DNA from: Anaerolineales bacterium
Lineage (GTDB): Bacteria; Chloroflexota; Anaerolineae; JAAEKA01
Assembly (NCBI GenBank): GCA_020634615.1
Contig: JACKBI010000001.1
Span: 682,001-746,000, forward strand
Reading direction: 5' to 3'
DNA length: 64,000 nucleotides
Below the pieces are notes generated by a model, which saw nothing but the letters and a program-made list of their open reading frames with translations, made no database searches and had not been told where the DNA came from. Of this stretch, positions 58,159 to 64,000 are shown piece after piece. How positions within the stretch are numbered: position 1 is the first letter of the stretch; each line of letters begins with the position of its first letter. The position numbers and the translations under genes were made by a program.

Positions 58159-58226
58159 CCAGACACTGCTGCTTGGCTACCCGTTGATGCGGGGTCAAGG
58201 CTGGCAGTGCACTCTCGAACAACGAA

Positions 58227-58253
58227 GGCCACGGTATTTCCGTGGCCGTTTTG
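58227..58253 (+). terminator. Second terminator after the small gene
   Basis: GGCCACGG, loop TATTT, CCGTGGCC, then GTTTTGATT. The stem sequence repeats that of the first terminator, so the two hairpins could also swap strands. Confidence 0.65.
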
Positions 58254-58296
58254 ATTCCCAGACTCACAGTAGCTACTCAGACTTCACCGTTGCGTC

Positions 58297-58360
58297 ACTC
58301 CCGCAGAGGCGGGAGTTCACCGCTCGTGAAGCGTGGATTCCCGCCTGCGCGGGAATGACA
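58297..58360. repeat. REP-like pair (GCGGGAATGACA family)
   Basis: ACTCCCGC...GCGGGAGT (58297-58316) and ATTCCCGC...GCGGGAATGACA (58337-58360). It lies upstream of the RIO kinase gene. No promoter was identified for that gene. Confidence 0.78.
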
Positions 58361-58411
58361 GGTGACAGGTGAGTAGTTACGACTCACAGACAGCGGAGAT
58401 TTCCACCACCG

Positions 58412-59359
58412 ATGCATTACGAAAGTTACGACGAATACGACGCATACACCCATCTGCCCGGCATGAAACAGCGCGTCATGCGCGAAGTCCGGGCCACGGG
58501 CAAGCAATCCACACGCAGCAAGGACGAGCCTTCGGAATGGCTGACCAGCCAGGTCGAGGGCGAGGATGAGCTGCCAATTACCTACGGGGCCGGCGCCAGT
58601 GAAGAGCGGCTGCTGCGCGAGGCGTTGACGATCTTCTACCGCGACAACGTGATCACTGAAGTCGTGGCGCGGGTCAAGGGCGGCAAAGAAGCCAACGTCT
58701 ACTGCTGCCGCGCACATCCCAAAACTGGCATGGACCTGATCGCCGCCAAGGTCTACCGGCCGCGCATCCATCGAACCCTGCGCAACGACGCGATGTACAG
58801 GGAAGGACGGATGATCCTGGACGAGGAAGGCAAGGGCATCACGCGCAACGAGCGCACCAAGCGGGCCATTGCCAAAAAGACCGATTTTGGCCAGGAGATT
58901 GTGACTTTCTCCTGGATCGAGCACGAGAACGACATGCTGCAAAAGCTGCACGCGGCCGGCGCCGACGTGCCGCGCCCCATCGCACATGAAGGCAGTGCGA
59001 TCCTGATGGCGTACTACGGCGACGTCAACCAGCCCGCGCCGACTCTCAACGGCGTGGACATCGAGCGCCACCAGGCCGCCGCGATGTTCGACCGCCTGAT
59101 GTGGCACGTCGAGCTGATGCTGGCGCACAACTGCGTTCACGGCGACCTGTCGCCCTATAACGTGTTGTACTGGGAAGGCAAAGCTGTAGTGATCGACTTC
59201 CCCCAGGCCGTGGTAGCGCTGAAAAACCCGCACGCGCGCCGGCTGCTGCAGCGCGACATCGACCGCCTGGCGCAATACTTCGCGCGCTACGGCGTGGAAA
59301 AAGACACTGCTGCCCTGGGCAACACCCTCTGGCAGCAGTTCATGGATAGCGAGCTGTAG
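58412..59359 (+). CDS. RIO-type serine/threonine protein kinase
   Basis: A 315-residue atypical kinase. It has V-A-R-V-K-G-G-K-E-A-N-V-Y (nucleotide loop, no glycine-rich P-loop as in canonical kinases), A-A-K-V-Y-R (catalytic Lys), V-H-G-D-L-S-P-Y-N-V-L (Asp245, Asn250) and V-I-D-F-P-Q-A-V (metal Asp262). Archaeal and eukaryotic RIO1 acts in small-subunit maturation; the bacterial role is unknown. No clear ribosome site precedes the ATG. Confidence 0.92.
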   Translation: MHYESYDEYDAYTHLPGMKQRVMREVRATGKQSTRSKDEPSEWLTSQVEGEDELPITYGAGASEERLLREALTIFYRDNVITEVVARVKGGKEANVYCCRAHPKTGMDLIAAKVYRPRIHRTLRNDAMYREGRMILDEEGKGITRNERTKRAIAKKTDFGQEIVTFSWIEHENDMLQKLHAAGADVPRPIAHEGSAILMAYYGDVNQPAPTLNGVDIERHQAAAMFDRLMWHVELMLAHNCVHGDLSPYNVLYWEGKAVVIDFPQAVVALKNPHARRLLQRDIDRLAQYFARYGVEKDTAALGNTLWQQFMDSEL

Positions 59360-59365
59360 CTGTTC

Positions 59366-59453
59366 AGACTTCGGAAGTCGCCGGGTCAACACCATAGGCT
59401 GGCCCAAACGTGGAAGGCAGGTCGTGATGAGCGATCGGCGACTTCCGAAGTCT
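59366..59453. repeat. Paired inverted repeat, family B copy 2
   Basis: Arms 59366-59383 and 59436-59453 are exact 18-bp inverses and identical to the arms at 27894-27979. They lie between the convergent RIO and PIG-L genes. The right arm is followed by TTTT, so the element may end transcripts from both sides. Confidence 0.85.
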
Positions 59454-59465
59454 TTTGAACACCGT

Positions 59466-60347
59466 TCACTTCACGCCCGCGAACAAATCACTGATCATCG
59501 CCGCGCCGGGCTGCGGCTCGGGAATTCCCTGCATGAACGTATCGTGGCCCATCCAGCGCCTGCGCAGCGGACCGGGGATAAGGCGAAACGGGCCGCCGCC
59601 GCCACCGCCCTGGCTGGCGTGACAGGCAGAAGCGGCGTCCTTGGTGTCCATGTAACGGCGCACATCGACGCGTGCGTGGACAGGCGTCTCCCACGTCATG
59701 ATCTCCACCAAGTCGATGTCGTGGTTGCGTCCGAAGTGATGCGGATCGCGCCCGATCAGTGGCAACAAGCGAACCAGGAATTTGAAAGCTCCGGCGGAAA
59801 AAGCAGTGTAGTAAAGGCGCTGCGGCTGATAGGGGGCATCTTCGCCGGGAAACTTGTCGGGGTCGCCGGCCGCGTTGAACGCCTGAACCGTGGCCTGGTG
59901 CAGCTTGATGTGGTCGGGGTGGCCGTAGCCGCCAAACTGGTTGTCGCAGACGATGACCTGTGGGCGATGCCGGCGAATCGACGCCACGATCTTGCCGACG
60001 ACCTCTTCCATCGGCGCCTGATAGAGACTGTTCGGGTGCTGATTGTCGGACGAGCCGGCCATGCCGCTGTCGCGATATCCCAACCAATCCACCCCCTTCA
60101 GGCCCAGCGTCTGCGCGGCGCAGCAAAGCTCCGCAGCCCGCAGTTGCGACGTGCTGGCATAGTTAGCCAGCATTTCCGCATCCACCGTGCCTGCGTCTCC
60201 ATCGGTACCACAAACCAGCCACACATCTGCGCCCTCGGCTGCATAGCGCGCCAGCGTGCCACCTGGGCCAAAAGACTCGTCATCGGGATGGGCAAACACG
60301 GCCAAAAGGACGCGCCCGCCATCAGTTGGTGCTGAGTTTGCTGACAC
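59466..60347 (-). CDS. PIG-L family N-acetylglucosaminyl deacetylase
   Basis: A 293-residue zinc deacetylase. It has the metal/catalytic motif A-H-P-D-D-E (19-24), G-G-T-L-A-R-Y and C-D-N-Q-F-G-G-Y-G-H-P-D-H (second motif with His and Asp). The family includes MshB and BshB of mycothiol and bacillithiol synthesis; the size fits MshB/Mca, but no other thiol gene is near. It starts with GTG 6 bases after AGGAG. It lies 78 bases after the PHP-domain gene on the same strand. Confidence 0.9.
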   Translation of the reverse strand: MSANSAPTDGGRVLLAVFAHPDDESFGPGGTLARYAAEGADVWLVCGTDGDAGTVDAEMLANYASTSQLRAAELCCAAQTLGLKGVDWLGYRDSGMAGSSDNQHPNSLYQAPMEEVVGKIVASIRRHRPQVIVCDNQFGGYGHPDHIKLHQATVQAFNAAGDPDKFPGEDAPYQPQRLYYTAFSAGAFKFLVRLLPLIGRDPHHFGRNHDIDLVEIMTWETPVHARVDVRRYMDTKDAASACHASQGGGGGGPFRLIPGPLRRRWMGHDTFMQGIPEPQPGAAMISDLFAGVK

Positions 60348-60367
60348 AATTTACTCCTGAAAGCATG

Positions 60368-60391
60368 CTGCACCCCGACCCCGGAGTGCAG
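60368..60391 (-). terminator. Weak hairpin between PHP-domain and PIG-L genes
   Basis: CTGCACCCCG and CGGAGTGCAG pair over 9 of 10 positions with a short loop. No T-tract follows on the minus strand, so read-through into PIG-L is likely. Confidence 0.4.
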
Positions 60392-60425
60392 CGCGCGTTA
60401 TTGAGGTATCAAGCCAAACCGTTTC

Positions 60426-62729
60426 CTACAGGGCGAGCAGGCTTTGCCACTCGGTGCTGAGATCATCCCAGCGCGCGCCGTAGTAGACATGATCGACGCC
60501 TTCTACATCGCGGTAGACCAGATCAGCGGCTGTGTAGGAACGGCGCAGGTAGCCGATGTTGCCCAGCCAGGTCGTCTCTTCTTCGTCCAGCACCTGATCC
60601 TGGTCGAGGTGCATCCGCAGCGCGTAGTGACGCAGGCTGCCTTCCTTGAGCATGTCGGGCGACCAGAGGCGGCTTTCGACATGCCGGTTGCCCAGATTAT
60701 GAAACTTGTACATCGGGCCTGAGCCGTTTTCATGCACTACGACCACTTCCAACCCGGAACGCGGCAGTTCAACTTCCAGCAAGCTGCGCCATTCCGCCGG
60801 CAGCCCATCACAGGCTACGTGCCGGTAGTACAGATCGCGTCCCTGGCGGTTACGGAAGACCAGATTGCAGAACAGTCCGTCGGGTGTCCGATACAATGCT
60901 TCGACACCCATGTTGCCGCGCCAACGGACCGTTGCGCCCTCGGGCAGCGTTTCTGGCGTATCGGCTGTCGGCGGTTCCACCTCGAACAGTCCGTTCCACG
61001 ACGGCCCCAGCCAGCTCACCGCCGCGGCATAGAAGACCCGCTTGACCTTGCCGTCCTCAGAGGAGAAGACGAGGTCGCACTTGGCGCGGCCGTGCTGATC
61101 GTAATGTTCGTTGTCACGGTAGATGCGAAGCAGCCCGATGGGACCGCGCCAACGCACCTGCCCGTGGAAGTCACTGCTGGAGGAACGGGCAGCCTGAAAC
61201 GCCTTGATCGCATAGAGCCAGACTGACGTTGCGGTGAACTCCGATACCTGGCTTTCGCGATTGGTGCGCAGATCGACGACGCGGAAGTACTCCATGTCGC
61301 CGCGCAGCGTCACACCTACCACTTCGACGCCCGACTTGGGCTGCTCGATGCCGGGGCAAAGCAGATGCACTTGGTCGTCGAAATCGCCTTCACTGTGGCT
61401 TTCTTCCACATCCTCGTGCACCAGATCGATGATGTCGCCGTGGTTTGCCACCACTGTCTCACCGTTGCGCCGGACGTAGATAACTCGCTCGTCCAGTTCG
61501 TGCATGAAACAAGGCTTGCGGCGCGCCGATTGAACCTCGATTTGGGCCAGCTCATGGCCCTCGTAGTTGACCACATCCACCGACCACTCGACCTGGGGAA
61601 CGACCCGCTCGCTGATGGCGGCCTGAAAGGCGCGCATGTCAGCCTGCATATCAACTAACCCAACCACCGGCGCCGCCGGATCCGGCTCCAACCCGAAGAC
61701 GATGGCGCCGCCGCCGGAGTTGGCCAGTGCGACCACATGGCGGCACACCTGCGAGGCGTCGTCCACACAGCTCGGACACATTACCCATTGATCGGTCTGG
61801 CCGTTGGCGCGCAGGTCCGAGATGCGATTGCGCCGCGCCACGTCCGATATGAAGGGCACGCGCAACCGGTCGAAATCCTGGCTGGTGAACAAGGTCAACA
61901 GGGCCGCAAAGGTCGGCTCCGGCAACATCACCTCGGTGGGGCGGTCGCCGATGCCCCAGCGATGCATGTCGTCTTCCATGGCCTGGGTAGTTCGGTGCGC
62001 GTCGGAACCTTGCAGGCAGAACATGCGCCGTTCGTAACCAAGATTGGTGCCGTCGTACCAGTGCGGACTCGAAAACCCCTGCAACTGCGGGCTGTGAAAG
62101 CCGGTGAACTCCAGCGCGTGGAGATACGCGCTCTGGGTCGCGCTGATACGCAAAGCACCCGTGGGCAGGTTGCTGGCAATTGACAGCACCCCGGTGGGCG
62201 CGTTGATATGGGCCGCAATGGTGATGCCGCCCGCATCGTGGATAATCTTGTAGGCTTCGAGGAAAGCCTGTGTACCGGGCACGGAGGTCGTGCCCTTGTT
62301 CATCTTTTCGTAGGAAACGCCAAGCTGATACAGCACCGCTTTGATCTTGGGGATGCTGGCCTGACCTTCTGCCGGAAAGATACCTAGCGTGTGCGAACCA
62401 AAACGTGACGTGAACTCAAATCCAGGGAATACGGTGATTTTTTTGAGAAGCTGGCGATACTCTTCCAGTTCTTCTCGTTCATGCTCCTGCAATCGTCCAC
62501 GCTGCTCGAGCCGCTCCAAAAAATCTACTTCATCAAAAAGCGCTTCGTAGCCCGCGACGGTGTTGTGATCTGTAAAGGCGATAATGTCCAGGCCCTTGCG
62601 GTCTGCTTCCCTCAGGATGTCCAGATACGTGATCTCTTTTTCTGCATAGTCCTCCGAAGCCGGAGTGTGTATGTGGAGATCCATTCGGTACCAGCGCATG
62701 GACTTTTGCAACGAATCTGCGTCTGCCAT
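60426..62729 (-). CDS. PHP domain + AlbA_2-like domain + C-terminal repeats
   Basis: A 767-residue multidomain protein. Residues 15-290 are a PHP phosphoesterase: H-I-H (19-21), F-T-D-H-N (52-56), A-A-H-I-N and G-S-D-A-H-R, with a coiled-coil insert at about 65-95. Residues 320-440 look like a Schlafen/AlbA_2 module (A-L-A-N-S-G-G-G-A-I-V-F-G, then Y-V-R-R-N-G). The C-terminal 200 residues hold three degenerate repeats of about 60 residues, each with W-R/L-G-x-x-G and E-W/W-N-x-L-x-x-V. Related PHP proteins cleave phosphoesters of nucleotides or DNA. I know of no described protein with this full layout. Confidence 0.8.
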   Translation of the reverse strand: MADADSLQKSMRWYRMDLHIHTPASEDYAEKEITYLDILREADRKGLDIIAFTDHNTVAGYEALFDEVDFLERLEQRGRLQEHEREELEEYRQLLKKITVFPGFEFTSRFGSHTLGIFPAEGQASIPKIKAVLYQLGVSYEKMNKGTTSVPGTQAFLEAYKIIHDAGGITIAAHINAPTGVLSIASNLPTGALRISATQSAYLHALEFTGFHSPQLQGFSSPHWYDGTNLGYERRMFCLQGSDAHRTTQAMEDDMHRWGIGDRPTEVMLPEPTFAALLTLFTSQDFDRLRVPFISDVARRNRISDLRANGQTDQWVMCPSCVDDASQVCRHVVALANSGGGAIVFGLEPDPAAPVVGLVDMQADMRAFQAAISERVVPQVEWSVDVVNYEGHELAQIEVQSARRKPCFMHELDERVIYVRRNGETVVANHGDIIDLVHEDVEESHSEGDFDDQVHLLCPGIEQPKSGVEVVGVTLRGDMEYFRVVDLRTNRESQVSEFTATSVWLYAIKAFQAARSSSSDFHGQVRWRGPIGLLRIYRDNEHYDQHGRAKCDLVFSSEDGKVKRVFYAAAVSWLGPSWNGLFEVEPPTADTPETLPEGATVRWRGNMGVEALYRTPDGLFCNLVFRNRQGRDLYYRHVACDGLPAEWRSLLEVELPRSGLEVVVVHENGSGPMYKFHNLGNRHVESRLWSPDMLKEGSLRHYALRMHLDQDQVLDEEETTWLGNIGYLRRSYTAADLVYRDVEGVDHVYYGARWDDLSTEWQSLLAL

Positions 62730-62801
62730 CGGTACTATCTCCTATATTTTTGTTTATTCAATTTTGCAGCAAAGCGGGTCTCAAGTCAGTGGCTGTACCT
62801 C

Positions 62802-63311
62802 CTATGTACGGGATTCCTTCTTTTCCTTGCTTTGTTTGTGCAACAGACTACTGAGACGGTCATAGGTTTGGTCCAGCGTCTCAGGGATGTTGCGTGTCTC
62901 TGAGACCGTTGTCATGAAATTGGTGTCGCCGCCCCAGCGGGGGACGACGTGGATGTGAACGTGGCTCTCGATGCCTGCGCCGGCGGCCCGGCCCAGATTA
63001 ACGCCGACGTTAAACCCGTGGGGAGCCATCGACTCGCGCACGGCCGCGAGGCCGCGGTTTACCAGCAGCATCATCTCGGTCAACGTCTCGGGTGGCAGAT
63101 CTTCCAGGCTGGCAACGTGGGCATAGGGCAGGATCAAGAGATGGCCGTTGTTGTACGGGTAGCGATTCAGGACCATGAATGCCAGCTCGCCGCGCCACAA
63201 CACGTGTTCTGCCCGGTCGTCACCCGGAGCGATCTTGCTGCAAAATACACATGCTCCGTCTTTCGGGCCCAAAATGTACTCCAAACGCCATGGTGACCAC
63301 AAATGATCCAC
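62802..63311 (-). CDS. HIT family protein (Ap4A phosphorylase-like)
   Basis: A 169-residue HIT protein. It starts L-W-S-P-W-R-L-E-Y-I and has C-V-F-C (21-24), N-R-Y-P-Y-N-N-G-H-L and the triad H-V-H-I-H (117-121) followed by V-V-P-R-W-G-G-D. This matches the Ap4A phosphorylase group typified by mycobacterial Rv2613c. It starts with GTG; GGAG lies 10 bases away. The lysine-rich tail ends at 62802. The stretch 63312-63470 shows no gene. Confidence 0.92.
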   Translation of the reverse strand: MDHLWSPWRLEYILGPKDGACVFCSKIAPGDDRAEHVLWRGELAFMVLNRYPYNNGHLLILPYAHVASLEDLPPETLTEMMLLVNRGLAAVRESMAPHGFNVGVNLGRAAGAGIESHVHIHVVPRWGGDTNFMTTVSETRNIPETLDQTYDRLSSLLHKQSKEKKESRT

Positions 63312-63485
63312 CGGTGATCTTCTCCGTCGGCGCGGTGCGCAGGTAGGATGTTGTCCAGGCTAGTGGGCGAGTAGTGTACCAGAAACGCCCACCTGCGTCA
63401 AATGCTTTCGGAACTCCGAGCGATTGTTTAGCGGGTACGCCAGTAAGGTAGCATGATCGAGACATCTATCCGGAGGTATATCAAG

Positions 63486-63572
63486 ATGGCAAACTATGAC
63501 AGCGATACTGAGACCAAGAAGATCACGGTTGCCCTGCCAACATTTCTAAATGACTCCCCTTACGGGCCGTAA
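63486..63572 (+). pseudogene. Truncated ribbon-helix-helix-type antitoxin start
   Basis: A 28-codon frame with GGAGG 9 bases before the ATG. M-A-N-Y-D-S-D-T-E-T is followed by K-K-I-T-V-A-L-P, the beta strand of ribbon-helix-helix antitoxins, but the two helices are missing. It runs into the end of the broken methyltransferase gene on the other strand and stops at 63572. Confidence 0.5.
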
Positions 63573-64000
63573 CACACGCGCGATTTCAGGAACTGCAACT
63601 TGCAGATTCAGGTGGTGGAGGATTTGCTTGCCAAACACGACGACGAAGGCGCCGACGAGAACAAGGCAGTTGTTCCGCGTTGGACTGTGCCAGAGTCGGG
63701 ACGGTTTGTGCCCCGACTCTCTCGCGTACCAGGCGTCTGGCGTCCTCGCGCCGGGTCGCTGACACGTCGAACCCGGTTACCTGGGAGCGGCGCTTGAGCA
63801 ACGCAACAGTGGTTCCGCCGGCGCCACAACCGTAGGCCAGCACGTCCTGCCCTCTAGCGTTCTCCAGCGCCCCAAGGTGGTAAGTTTCTGCTTGAGAAAA
63901 GACTCCCGAAGCGTATACGCCAATGATCAGCAAACTGTCATTGCGTGCAAATTCTTCCGACTCGTGTCAGGCGCGCTCCAGTTCGATTCGACTGGTTGTT
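63546..64000 (-). pseudogene. SAM-dependent methyltransferase pseudogene
   Basis: From the right edge the minus strand reads S-R-I-E-L-E-R-A, a TGA (63967-63969), then H-E-S-E-E-F-A-R-N. It continues as A-E-T-Y-H-L-G-A-L-E-N and Q-D-V-L-A-Y-G-C-G-A-G-G-T-T (SAM loop). After A-E-Q-L-P the frame is lost near 63640-63660 and resumes as V-V-V-F-G-K-Q-I-L-H-H-L, then E-I-A-R-V-L-R-P, to a TAG at 63546. An internal stop and a frameshift make it non-functional, and the C-terminal domain is missing too. Confidence 0.7.

Noticed and set aside
58089..58200. Selenocysteine read-through of the TGA ending the 23-codon gene
   Set aside because: The frame continues to another TGA, but the text after it is not protein-like and runs through a terminator. 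No selenocysteine insertion hairpin could be argued.

Overview
This window looks like chromosomal DNA of a high-GC bacterium, most likely a member of the Chloroflexota (Anaerolineae/Caldilineae-like). The reasons are the gene content: a cyclic-2,3-diphosphoglycerate-synthetase-like GTPase, Thr/Pro-rich lipoproteins with SH3 or trypsin domains, a YwiC-like membrane protein, a bacterial RIO kinase, a wax-ester-synthase-like protein, DUF2277 and TumAE. The taxonomy is inferred from memory of families, not from a search. Promoters are of the ordinary sigma-70 type. Thirteen were found by eye, and every one has exactly 17 bases between a TTGnnn box and a TAnnnT box.

Layout. 1-5.4 kb: a DksA/TraR-type zinc protein cut by the window edge, then recJ (probably leaderless), a small operon with an AbrB-type protein, a HAD phosphatase and rlmN, then rpmB on the other strand. 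5.4-17.1 kb: a housekeeping block on the + strand with Asp23, fatty acid kinase FakA, a DegV/FakB protein, recG-coaD-coiled-coil protein, yceD-rpmF, fabD-fabG, a second Asp23, nusB and tatA-tatC. Exogenous fatty-acid activation (Fak) and de novo synthesis (Fab) are therefore close together, but plsX, fabH and acpP are not in the block. 17-22 kb: a cDPG-synthetase-like GTPase, a repeat array, an SH3 lipoprotein and recD2.

22-28 kb (mainly - strand): a HEAT protein, a half-size DMT-type membrane protein, galK and a GH4 alpha-galactosidase-like gene. These sit directly downstream of a TumA/TumE toxin-antitoxin pair with its own promoter and a possible 13-codon leader peptide. A glycosyltransferase and a large HtrA-like lipoprotein follow. 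30-34.7 kb (+): an S1-domain protein, an FtsK/SpoIIIE translocase and a zinc-ribbon membrane protein with a probable frameshift. 34.8-35.4 kb is a gene graveyard with toxin-antitoxin-like remnants. 35-42.5 kb (mainly -): a TSUP transporter, a penicillin-acylase-family enzyme, nth, a YwiC-like protein, a cupin (+) and a histidine-kinase-like protein that lacks its phospho-acceptor His.

42.6-53 kb: a TlpA-type thioredoxin, a divergent Lgt-like protein, mtaB, a HIT protein, an orphan helical protein resembling the middle of PEP-synthase-type enzymes, WS/DGAT with a C-terminal helix-hairpin-helix, and the conserved trio of circularly permuted ATP-grasp, alpha-E and transglutaminase. 53-54.3 kb is a tandem duplication of a PNPOx-like gene broken by a vapC fragment. 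54.3-64 kb: DUF2277, a cytochrome P450, phosphoglucomutase, a 23-codon gene with its own promoter and tandem terminators, a RIO kinase, a PIG-L deacetylase, a PHP + AlbA_2-like + repeat protein, a second HIT protein, and a broken ribbon-helix-helix gene next to a broken methyltransferase.

Intergenic DNA is rich in structured repeats of several families. No tRNA, rRNA, CRISPR array, IS element, phage or replication origin was seen.
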